A stretch of DNA of 64,000 nt from Clavaria fumosa (lineage: Eukaryota; Basidiomycota; Agaricomycetes; Agaricales; Clavariaceae): positions 3,162,001-3,226,000 of the forward strand of contig OX637803.1 of assembly GCA_951802425.1 (NCBI GenBank). Direction: 5' to 3'. Made by a program: the position numbers and the translations under genes. Positions 45,093 to 54,018 of the stretch are shown in pieces. Positions within the stretch are counted from its first letter, which is position 1. Every line of letters starts with the position of its first letter. The notes beneath the pieces are model-generated. The model did no database searches and had not been told where the DNA came from. It saw only the letters and a list, made by a program, of their open reading frames with translations.

Positions 45093-46843
45093 TCAGACTA
45101 TGCTTTGTTTTTCCTGCTCAAACCAACTCTTCTCTGCAACGGTGAGGATCTCTTCTCGTAGCCTTGTCTGAAGCCCACCAATCCTCCAGCACTTCCATGC
45201 TCATTCAATGTCTTGTTGAGACATCAAGGGGTTCTAAGGGATGTTGAAATGACATTAAAAGAAGAAAAGAAATATCCAATTACCAGCACCACATCCATTA
45301 ATCTGTCACCTTCATGCAACCACAGCCTTGCAAAATGGATCACATATATGCCACAATCATCTCTGTTGTTCTGTCTTGGAACCTAAAGCAAGAGCATATG
45401 AAAATATATGAAGCACCCTTTTTTGCACAATTTGCCACAAACCCTTGGTTGGATAACCTTTGGGTCCTTGGTGTACTTTAGGCCCTGTTGATGCCCAAGC
45501 TCTCGGAAGAGGTCTTGGATTGCCTTTGTGTCTTTGGAATGCACCCTGTCATGAAAAAGGCTGTCAAGTATGACAATGGTACTGTAAAGATGTTAGTACC
45601 AAAAATATTGCAAGAAATGGTACACTCACCATCCCCAGTTACCATCTGGCTGATTGACTAGAAAGCAATGGCCTGGGTTTGCCACAATTATGGTAAACCA
45701 ATGCTTCCTGTAATAGGTATAGCATCCCCATAAATTCCAACAAGATATCAGCCACGTACAGCTCCTCACTGAACCCAGGAATAATCCAGTATCTGCATTT
45801 GTGCACAGATTCTGGAAGCCATGCAATAATATCTCTGGTGCTATCCTTTCTTCTAATAAATGATCAGCTTTCACCCACATCATTAAGGCATGAAATTACC
45901 TCAGTACTGGAAGGAAATATGTATTTGCGAGCCATATTCCAGATGTCCTTGTTTCCAATTCTTTGTATGTCTCTCTGTCCACCTTGAGCATTGTTAACAA
46001 TTGAACATTGGTGGACATACTGAAGTGCAAAGTTGACAATATCTCCTCCTATCCATTCACCAGCCTTGAGTTGGTCAAGTTCAATGTCTTTCAATTGAAC
46101 TGGACCTAGAAGCACATGTGTGCTCCCAACACTACAATGAGAAAAATATGTCAAATATATTGATTACATGAGGTTATTGATCTACCCTGATGTTGTCCCA
46201 CCAGATACCCATGCAGCTTCGGATTCCTCAGGTCTTATGATATTGCGAATCATTAATGTTGAAATTTAGCTTTCAAAACAAGCCACATACCTAAGATATT
46301 GCCATGTGTCTCCCGGAAAGTTAGGCTTGACAGATTGAACAAACACTTTGTATGTTTGTTGACTCCAGAGACTTGATTCTTGATCAAAAAGGAGAAATAG
46401 TTTTGGAAACAGTACACGTCCTGGATCCTCTCAGACACATAGAGAAAGCTTTCAAAAGTACATACCTTTAGTCTTGCCCCAGAACTGTGCTAATTGAGGT
46501 TTCAAAGGTCGAACCAGATTGACATGGAGGACCATGACCATGTGACGCCCTTTCTTATCAGGGTGACTCATCTAATGTCATTAGTAATGCCTATCCTGCA
46601 GTTTGGGGAGACTCACTTTACAAGCCGATGAATCCCTTTCTAAGTGAACTTGTACTTGGGGAAACCCCACACCTGTCAAAGTCATTGCGGCCCTTTCACA
46701 ACTCGGTTAGGAGATTGAATGGACAAGAACAAAAGTACTTACATGGCACCCTGGACTTGAAATGAGGCAACCAAGGATTTGGGGTTGCTGGTGTTTCCAC
46801 CCACACGGACAGCAGCACAAGGAAGGATGATTGGGGCAGACAT
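45093..46843 (-). pseudogene. Ulp1/SENP-type (C48) cysteine protease gene
   Basis: Start at ATG 46843 in a good context (CCACCATGTCTGCC). Short exons read MSHPDKKGRHMVMVLHVN, then ERIQDVYCFQNYFSFL, then LKAGEWIGGDIVNFALQYV, the substrate-groove motif. Catalytic residues in Ulp1 order: His in YRKHWFTIIV (about 45700), Asp in VILDSLFHD (about 45575), and Gln and Cys in PRQNNRDDCGIYVIHFARLW (about 45350). The family cleaves SUMO or related modifiers. The last exon contains TGA at 45203-45201 (DIE*AWKCW) before its natural end at 45093; arginine fits there. As the catalytic Cys precedes that stop, a protein missing about 35 residues could still be made. It lies directly upstream of the transposase on the same strand. 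Confidence 0.8.
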
Positions 46844-46867
46844 GGTGGATATCGACAAAAGTGTATG

Positions 46868-46890
46868 CGACAGTCACACTATGTGACATC
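46868..46890 (-). promoter_or_regulatory. Half module upstream of the Ulp1-like gene
   Basis: GACAGTCACACTATGTGACA lies about 25-45 bp upstream of the ATG at 46843. It keeps the TCACANNGTGA dyad but not the CCCGGG part. Confidence 0.4.
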
Positions 46891-47409
46891 TGTTATCACA
46901 GCATCAGCACAGCCACACTAACTTTATGAGTGGGTAATCTTTTGGAAAATACAGCGTTGTTCGCAACCTATGCATCTGCCATCCTACTGCATCTGAGTGC
47001 TTGGTGCAGCCTGTGGACCAGCATGACTATTTGACATCGTCTGGTACCATAATTGTGAGCCATAGTTGTATCAAATTTATGCAAAGATATTCAAGCAAGG
47101 GTTCTGCTGACGTTAGTCAGCTTTTCCTAGTCAATAATACCAATACATTCTTCTCTTATTCAGAACACATGTGACATATTCAGAGAGCATTTGGATATTC
47201 TGATGCAAAGCTATGGTCACAGCGTGACTGTCACACCCATAATCCCGGGCATAGCCATAACAAGTCACAGTCACATCTCCTGACACATGATTCACATGAG
47301 CAAAGCTATGTTATTTTGCATCAAGATGTGCTTCATTGCTTCACTCTGGTGGTAAGATGTGACTGCTGTGGAATTTCGTAGATTAAAACAAGTACAAAGA
47401 TAATTGTAC
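46891..47409. other. Right internal spacer with one palindromic module
   Basis: At 47215-47258 lies GGTCACAGCGTGACTGTCAC followed by ACCCATAATCCCGGGCATAGCC, a diverged module copy. No gene is recognised. Confidence 0.5.
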
Positions 47410-47714
47410 AAAGAGATAGCCAAAGTCAGTTGTTTGAGATGTGGTTATTTGGCACTATTGAACCTCTTTCCAATCAATTGATGTTTGATTGGTTGGACAG
47501 GCACCCTTTAAAAAATACACAAGGCTCACATATTCAAAGGACATTTTGATACTCTTATGGAGAGTTACGGTCACAGTGTGACTGTCACGCCCGGGGTCCC
47601 AGGCACAGCCTCAGCAAGTCACAGTCACAATGCGTGACAAGTGACTCATGTGAGCTAAGTTATTTTCTCACTTGACCCATCACTTCTTGCGTCCCAACAA
47701 TGCCACTGCTTTAT
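47410..47714 (+). repeat. Inverted copy of the unknown cargo gene's promoter
   Basis: This stretch is the reverse complement of about 28475-28760, including CACTTCTTGCGTCCCAACAA before the gene start and a palindromic module at 47569-47610. It stops exactly before the start codon region, and the gene itself is missing. So the right side looks like the left side with the gene deleted. Confidence 0.75.
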
Positions 47715-47938
47715 CACAATGGCTTATTTTTATGTACAAAGGCTCATCCTGAACAATACTAATACATTCTCCTCTTCTTTAGAACACATATTCAAAGTGG
47801 ATTTAAATACTCTGATGCAGATTTGGTCACAGTGTGACGGTCACACCTGGGATCCCGGGCACAGCCACAGAATGATATAATCACAAGGTGTGATAACAGA
47901 CTCACATGCACAACTTCTACATTGCATATTTGAACAAT

Positions 47939-48665
47939 GGATGCCTTTCCCCAGCATCTAGAATCCTAGATAGTATCCTAGAGTTATCCTAGAGTGTGAC
48001 AGTCATTCAATGAAATAAATTTATTATTCTAGTTCCAGACCCTAACACACTCCGAAATATCAATTTTCTAGTCTACCTCATCAGGCCAAGCTCAGACCTC
48101 ACCATGGACATCCCCTTTCTCCTTGCTGAAGCTGAGCAGGATGCCGACGATGATGAAGTTGACTACAACATGGCTTTGTCCGGGGCTCTAGTTGCTGCCC
48201 ATGGTATTTTTGAAGCCTCCCGGTTTCGTGCAGAGCGGCGGAGTCGCAACCGGCACTACCTCACCCGCCCAGAGCTCCTCCCTCATCAGCACTTTGATAC
48301 CCCATGGCAGCAACTGTTCAATAGCCAGAGCGACCGAGCCTATATTACGACCATCTGGTGCTCATTATTGTTGAGATTGTAGAGTTGAGGGCCATGGGAC
48401 AGATCATAGGGTGGAGACAGAGGACAGGGCAGAGACGGATGAGAATGTCCTTTTTTGGGAGAATGGACAAAAGTGGAATCTAGAATAAATTCAAGAGCAC
48501 AATTTAGGCTGAAAGGGGGGGGGCGACCCCCCCTTTAGAATTAGGTTTGGAAATGGGTCACTTTTGACACATCATGACAGCTGGACCCTTAATGTGACAT
48601 GTGATTTCCTATTTTGTGCCATTTAATGTCCAAAATATTACTCTAAATGCTAGGGAAAGGCATCC
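47939..48665 (+). mobile_element. Non-autonomous PIF/Harbinger-like element
   Basis: The ends share GGATGCCTTTCCC(C/T)AGCAT in inverted orientation. AAT flanks both sides (47936-47938 and 48666-48668). The left KDZ arm and the neighbouring repeat copy both show the uninterrupted sequence GAACAATAACAATAC, which is the empty site. The element carries only the first exon of a Harbinger-type transposase and a G8/C8 hairpin near 48516-48533. Confidence 0.85.
48104..48382 (+). pseudogene. Truncated Harbinger-type transposase N terminus
   Basis: The frame MDIPFLLAEAEQDADDDEVD continues to RHYLTRPELLPHQHFDTPWQ and QSDRAYITTIW, a region I know from the start of Agaricomycete Harbinger (DDE_Tnp_4) transposases, then stops. 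The catalytic domain is absent. The element therefore needs a transposase from elsewhere. Confidence 0.6.
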
Positions 48666-49485
48666 AATAACAATACATTCTCCTTTAGAACACATATTCA
48701 AAGTGGATTTGAATACTCTGATGCAGATTTGGTCACAGTGTGACGGTCACACCCAGGATCCCGGGCACAGCCACAAAATGATATAATCACAAGGTGTGAT
48801 AACAGACTCACATGCACAACTTCTACATTGCATATTTGAACAATTACAATACATTCTCCTTTAGAACACATATTCAAAGTGGATTTGAATACTCTTCAGA
48901 ATACTCAGACAGGATATTAAGGCCCATCCTTTTCCAAAGAATATCCTGAATCAAGTGTCAACCACATTTCACTCTAGTTTATAATGGCTCCATTGCATAT
49001 TCGATCAGTACATTTGCTTCTACCCTTTGAAGACCTATTAGAAGGGATATTTGTTTTCATCTCACCCAGCTATGTTAAGTTGTCATGGAGGAGTCTCAGA
49101 TGATAAGGAGTCTCAAATGATGCAGGTGACCTTGTCATTTACATGTCTATCAAATAGCATATCTGATCTTTGCTTCCTAATCTTGTGCATATGCTTTATC
49201 CCCAGCTTTTTGATCTAATGTGTCATGTAAGTGAGAGAAATGTTTGAATAGGGTGCTTCAGACTCTCTACACTGGTTCCTAAAATGGGTGTCGGCCAGCC
49301 CTTTTGAAAGGGTATCATCATTACCATGGGATCCCTATATGCCTGGCAGGATTTTGGTATATCAAGTTGATCGGCCAAGCCTATAAAGCTATATCTCGGC
49401 CAATGATCGGCTGGGCCCATAAAAAGGGCATCAGTCAAAATCGGCTAGGCCTTTTGGATAGGGGGTGGGTGTGCTGAAGGGGGTG

Positions 49486-49492
49486 GCAGAGT
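49486..49492. repeat. Right target-site duplication of the KDZ element
   Basis: GCAGAGT follows the outer end of the right arm (CTGAAGGGGGTG) and matches 25075-25081. Together with the LTR halves it fixes the boundary. Confidence 0.85.
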
Positions 49493-49705
49493 ATACGCAT
49501 GGGTGAGGCACAGAGAGGTATCACAAGTATGGTGTGGTGGTTGTGAGTGTTGTGTGAATGCAGGGGAGGTCAGGGAGACTTCCAGAAGAGGATGGCAGGT
49601 TCCAGAAGTGTATAGGGGAGCTTGCGAGGTTGTAGAGAGTTGTTGGGAGGTCCGTAGGCAGTGATAGAGTTGAATTGAATAGGTAAAAATGGATGGTTCC
49701 TGACA
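49493..49705 (-). repeat. Outer half of the LTR split by the KDZ element
   Basis: On the minus strand it starts TGTCAGGAACCATC at 49705 and matches the plus-strand LTR that starts TGTCAGGACCCATTC at 51694 (shared ACGGACCTCCCAACA-like and CTACAACCTCGCAAGC). It continues at 25081-24590 after the KDZ element. Its start abuts the NLR remnant. Confidence 0.85.
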
Positions 49706-50822
49706 CATAGGTCACTTGAAAGCAATCCACTGCAAAGATGCAATCCCCAATGTCTACATGCATACTCTAGACTGCATGAGATATTTTTTGATACTTTTTC
49801 TGGGAGACCTGGCACTTCATGGTTGAATTTTGTAGGATCTCCTATGCCACATATATCCTTTTTCAATTTTGTCATCAAAGTCAAGCACTTCTTGGCAAGA
49901 ATGGTGTGTCGCATTTAAGAGTTGACTCTGAACTGCAGTGCCTGCACTTCCTGGCATCTGTTGGGGTCCACAATAAAGTCAAAAATGATGGGTGGATTAA
50001 CTGGATGACTCCAACACTGTCTGCTGGGACAATCATGATTGAATGCAATTGCTGAAGATAGTGGTTTATCTTGTGGTCAAGCATATCCTCCAATTGATCT
50101 ATTGGGAGAGGGTCCTGGAGGAGGGCAACAGCTCCAAGAAACAAGCGCAACTTGGCTGCAAGTTGATCAGAAATATTTGGAAATGTGCTTTTGAGCACTT
50201 GGGAGTACAACAAATCTAGATGCTGCTGTGGAGATATGCCAGCAACAGGGTTTTTTTGTAAAAGTACCTCCAATTGTGCCATGGGATCACCTGGATCAGC
50301 CATCCCAATAAACTTTACTGCAATGGCAGCAAAAATGAAGAGCCCTGAAGACATATGTGTCAAGGTTTCAATATCTGCAGAAGGTGGCCAGGGAGTAGGG
50401 AGGTCATATTGATCCTTGATGACATTAAGATGCCATTCCAAATACTTCTGGATATCGCTTTCAACAATATCCAAGTCAACTTGATGAAGAATCAAAGGTT
50501 GGGTTGCATTGTTGAGATATGGATCTTGAAAACCCCTAGTGATTTTATGAATGGGTCTACTGGTGATGAGGAATTGCAATGGGAACAGCTTGTCAATGTG
50601 TTGAGACAAGGATGCCAAAATGGTTGATGTGGCATGGTCATCTTTGCACTCATCCATTGCATCAATCACAACCACACTTGGAGGGAATGTGTTTCTGACA
50701 GCAATCAATGGCTCCACAATCAACTTTTCCAGTTGATAGGAGACATCAGAGTAGACAATGTCAGGGTCAGACACAAGAATACTTGAAAGGACAACTTTGA
50801 ATTCTGGGCAAAATTTTCCCAT
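49706..50822 (-). pseudogene. NLR-type (NACHT) gene remnant
   Basis: STAND NTPases of this type act in fungal self/non-self recognition. The frame starts mid-gene (GKFCPEFKVVLSSIL). Walker B is VVVIDAMDECKDD, followed by the sensor motif LQFLITSRPIHK and the winged-helix region (SNQLAAKLRLFLGAVALLQ type; PLPIDQLEDML). The P-loop half is absent because a copia LTR lies directly upstream. Near 49915 a frameshift is needed to reach the conserved LKKDICGIGDPTKFNHEV and YACRHWGLHL, and the coding stops where the LTR begins at 49705. Broken at both ends. Confidence 0.8.
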
Positions 50823-50895
50823 CTGATTATAGAGTGAACACTGGTTAGACTCTCAAGCGACACAAGTCATTGAGTTATATTAAAGGGGATGTACC

Positions 50896-51152
50896 TGTAG
50901 AGCGAACACTGGTTAAACTATGGTGTTCTATTAGTGAATAGACAAATAAAAGATGTAATGAATGTATCATACCTCTCAAGCGACACAAGTCGTTGAGAGG
51001 GTGTGGGGACTATGCTACAGGACTATATAATGAGTGGGGATGCGAATAGAAGCTCGTATTAGACTAGTAAGCAATGAAGGGGAAAATGCTTGGCAGCAGA
51101 AATGAATGCATGAGAGCGGGCCAGTAACAGGTGGCAGTTTGCACTTCCAACA
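50896..51152 (-). repeat. Probable 3' LTR of the copia remnant
   Basis: On the minus strand it begins TGTTGGAAGTGCAAACTGCC just after the copia pol end and can end CGCTCTACA at 50896. A TATA-like ATTATATAG lies inside. A partial copy of its tail occurs at 50823-50880 (AACCAGTGTTCACTCTATA). Confidence 0.6.
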
Positions 51153-51159
51153 CTCCCCT

Positions 51160-51709
51160 GTCAAACCGCACATAGTCCAAGTGCATTTGTGAAGTGCTTT
51201 GCTTTTGCACTTGGGAGCACCATCGTCAGGGTGTCAGCCACCATCTCGTCTGTGGGACAATAGATTAAGTTGATAGATCTGTTTTGGACAACATATCATA
51301 TGAAATGGTATTGTATGTCAATGTGTTTCGTGTGGGCATGGTAGTGCCTGTCTTGTGTGAGTGCAATCGTGGATTTGTTGTCACAAAAGAGGGTGGTGGG
51401 AGCAGTGAGTGGGTGGACGAGTTCGTCGATTAGCCTTCGCAGCCATATCGCTTCCTTTGCCACATGTGTTGTGGTGACCTACTCAGCCTCCGTCATCGAG
51501 AGAACGACCAGCTCCTGCTTTTTAGCTGCCCACAATACAGCTCCCCTGTCAATCAAGAATGCATACCTGCTTATAGCCTTTCTGTGCTCTTGGGAACTCC
51601 CATCTACATCACTATACCCCTCCAGTTCCTTCTCAGTGCCACCATAGGTGAGCCTCCAGTTCTTTGTGCCCTTCAGGTAATGAAAAACTTGCTTGATGTC
51701 AGGACCCAT
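51160..51709 (-). pseudogene. Ty1/copia RNase H and pol C-terminal remnant
   Basis: Minus-strand reading gives VFHYLKGTKNWRLTYGG, YSDVDGSSQEHRKAISRYAF, VLWAAKKQELVVLSMTEAE, then after a stop VAKEAIWLRRLIDELVHPL, LFCDNKSTIALTQDRHYH and CPTDEMVADTLT, the usual end of copia pol. Breaks: TAG after TEAE near 51480 and TGA at 51298-51296 (HFI*YVVQ, arginine expected). The 5' side is cut by the LTR starting at 51694. Confidence 0.85.
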
Positions 51710-52523
51710 TCATTTTTCCCCTGTCCAAGACAACTCTACCAGCATCTATGGACCTCCCAACAGCCCTCTACAACCTCGCAAGCCCCTCTATGTACTTCCA
51801 GGGCCTGCTATACTCTTCTGGAAGCCTCTCCGATCTATCTTGCCCACACACGACACTTGTGACGACTCCCCCCACCTCACCTTATGCACACCTATTGTCC
51901 AAACCTGCTACCTCGATGCACAACATGCCCTCGCACACTTCCTCCAGCCAGCATGTGACTTGCCATGTGGCATCCCCAGCACTATGGCCAGCACTACTCA
52001 TGTCCCTGGTGCTACCAGCATTACCCACATGACCCCCTGCCCAAGATCATTTGCATCACTACCAACACCATGTGACTACCCACCTGACCTCGCAACCTTA
52101 ATGCTCAAACATGCCACCAATGGTCAGCTGCATATAACTTCAAATTATGTTTCCCTTCCTCTTCCCGGTAGACTATAACTATGATATTTGTGATTTGAGA
52201 ATTCTCCTGTAGTCATAGTTATGTATATGATTATTTAACTAAGTTGCAACCTGTGACCAGTCAGGTTTGCAACTTTACCTATGCCCTATTTATCCCTTGT
52301 GACCTTAGTAGAGCATGCGCACAGTCATTCTATGACTAGTTATACCCTGCACTACTATTGTCTCATCACCTGGTGAATTATGCACCTTTCCTTCTTCATT
52401 ATACTCTCTGTACATATTTATATAAAGTCTCACATGTACTTACAGTACTCTAGACTTGATATTGATGCATTATTGGTTTAATCTTGAGGCCCTTGATGCC
52501 CTTTGAGCTTGGAACCATCACAA
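51694..52523 (+). repeat. LTR copy on the plus strand
   Basis: Starts TGTCAGGACCCATTC and is the same family as the LTR split by the KDZ element. It has a TATA-like TATTTATATAAAG near 52413-52426. The end is guessed near GGAACCATCACA. It begins inside the copia RNase H remnant, so it inserted there or marks a recombination joint. No internal coding region follows that I recognise. Confidence 0.7.
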
Positions 52524-53462
52524 TTGATAGTTCTTGTCCCACTTGGTGACCATGACACACCAAGACATACTTCTGCTTCTCTCTAAATTCACCCTCTGCA
52601 CTTGTGCAACTAAGTATTTCCTTTACTTCATCTTGGTACTGATCCTCAGAACCCTACAGGTTCTCAGTCGGCAAGGTCATTGCCTTCACCGACAGCTCTC
52701 TCGACATTGTCACAACTCTTCGGGACCCTCTCAGCAACATCTTTATTCTCCAAATTCATCTTTTTCACCGTCTACACTTCGTCTGTCAACTCCATGACCT
52801 TGCAGGACTGAGTATTCTTGATTGTACTTGACAGTTGACTGGTCTTAGTGAGTTCTCACCATTGGTCACCAACAAATTGACCTTCAGTATTAACTACGAG
52901 ACAGGACAAGTCCTAACATAATATCAAGTCTCACCCTCACCCTACCACTCAACACCCAGAACACACACCATTATGTCTACCACTTGAGTGCTTCCCAGTG
53001 TGGTCATCCTGGGTTTTCAGCAAACTGAGCAAGAGTAGAGATGGTGAAAGTGATATCAGGTCAGGTAGCAACACCCCCAAACTTCATAGTTTCACTCACA
53101 GTCCTCTGACAAGGACCTTCTCTTGCAGCTTCACTGCAGACTTCAATCCAGCCTTTTTAAGGTGTGTAGGCAGACTGTCTCAGCACAGAGGGACTGGTTG
53201 AAAATGTCAGAGAGGGATCTGGTTACCTGGACAACAGTGAGGGCCTGAGTGGAAATGGGAGAGAGTACTTTGCCTACCTGGACAGCAGTGTCTGCCCTCC
53301 CAGAGGTTAGAAAATGAATAGCATGGGAAACATATGTTGGGGGTATTTCATGCCCAGAGAGGCCTGGTATATATGCAGGAGGGTGGGTGATCATGTGATT
53401 TTGTTGATTGGTTCCAATTAATACAGCATAGCCACATAATCATGTGATTTATACCCTCATAA
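52524..53462. other. No gene recognised
   Basis: May be the leader of the retroelement that owned the LTR, since an ORF of 87 codons starts at 52534, but no motif is visible. Between 53000 and 53400 a short phrase GTCAGAGAGGGATCTGGTTA has a degenerate repeat (GAGAGAGTACTTTGCCTACC). Confidence 0.4.
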
Positions 53463-53677
53463 CAGTCAGCCAAAAAACTGTTGCAATGAGTCTCCAAGAA
53501 AGATCATGTGATATCTTACTAAATAAGGAAGGTAAAGATATGACAAAGATACCATTAGATAGCCAAGAGGAAGGGCTACCATGTCCAACATTTCTGTCAT
53601 TTTAGCAAATTTATTGCATGTACTACACTTCATTTAACTCAAAGTGCCATACATTGCAACAGTTTTTTGGGTCACTG
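53463..53677. mobile_element. Tc1-like MITE
   Basis: The 215 bp element has inverted ends CAGTCAGCCAAAAAACTGTT (left) and CAGTGACCCAAAAAACTGTT (right, read inward), with GCAATG continuing on both sides. TA follows the right end, and TAA precedes the left. The ends resemble those of the Tc1 element at 19923-21568 (CAGTGACTCAAAAAACTGTC), and its length equals one Tc1 arm (216 bp). Confidence 0.75.
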
Positions 53678-53856
53678 TATTTGGGCTTTTCTGAATTGGA
53701 ATGCCTTGTCTAAAATTGCTCAGATGCTCAGTGGCTAATGTAGACTCCCATTAGATATATCTTGGATTAAGTTATTGTTATGAGAGCACTCAGCTGCATC
53801 TCTGTTTCAATACTTCTAGTTTTGTCTTGCTGATCTCTTACAGTATATAGAGAAAG

Positions 53857-53976
53857 TTTTGATTTGTTTGTACTCTGGCAAGCAAACATAAGCAAGGTCA
53901 CCAAAGTCCACTCTACTTTTGATTTGTTTGTACTCAGGCAAGCAAACATAAGCAAGGTCACCAAAGTCCGCCCTAC
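53857..53976. repeat. 60 bp tandem duplication
   Basis: TTTTGATTTGTTTGTACTC starts at 53857 and again at 53917, each followed by GGCAAGCAAACATAAGCAAG and GTCACCAAAGTCC. Confidence 0.9.
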
Positions 53977-54018
53977 TCATAAAGGTAGCCCTACAAAAAA
54001 GTTGCCTTACTCCAAAAC

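Larger units (their letters stand above)
25082..49485. mobile_element. Complete 24.4 kb KDZ transposon with chromatin-modifying cargo
   Basis: Both ends start CACCCCCTTCAGCACACCC in inverted orientation and continue as inverted repeats of roughly 0.87 kb (left) and 1.04 kb (right, without its insertion). They are flanked by the duplication GCAGAGT. The element interrupts one LTR, whose two halves meet if it is removed. From left to right it holds: an unknown spliced gene (minus), a pogo-like fragment, a JmjC-like gene (minus), a GC-rich repeat, a Zn-finger gene (minus), repeats, a TET/JBP-like gene (plus), the KDZ transposase with CxC2 (minus) and a Ulp1-like protease (minus). KDZ elements with linked TET/JBP genes were described in fungi by Iyer and colleagues in 2014; the full cargo and boundaries seen here go beyond what I can recall. 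Confidence 0.92.
47715..49485 (-). repeat. Right inverted repeat of the KDZ element, split by an insertion
   Basis: Without the 727 bp insertion and its 3 bp duplication it is about 1.04 kb, the reverse complement of the left arm (25082-25948) plus one extra copy of the roughly 200 bp unit that holds the palindromic module. Modules lie at 47825-47867 and 48731-48771. The outer 600 bases match the left arm nearly base for base. Confidence 0.85.

Noticed and set aside
25129..49438. Two identical-looking 71-codon ORFs (MTDALFMGPADH) at 25129 and 49223
   Set aside because: They are the same segment of the two inverted-repeat arms; high similarity follows from the arms, and no domain is visible.
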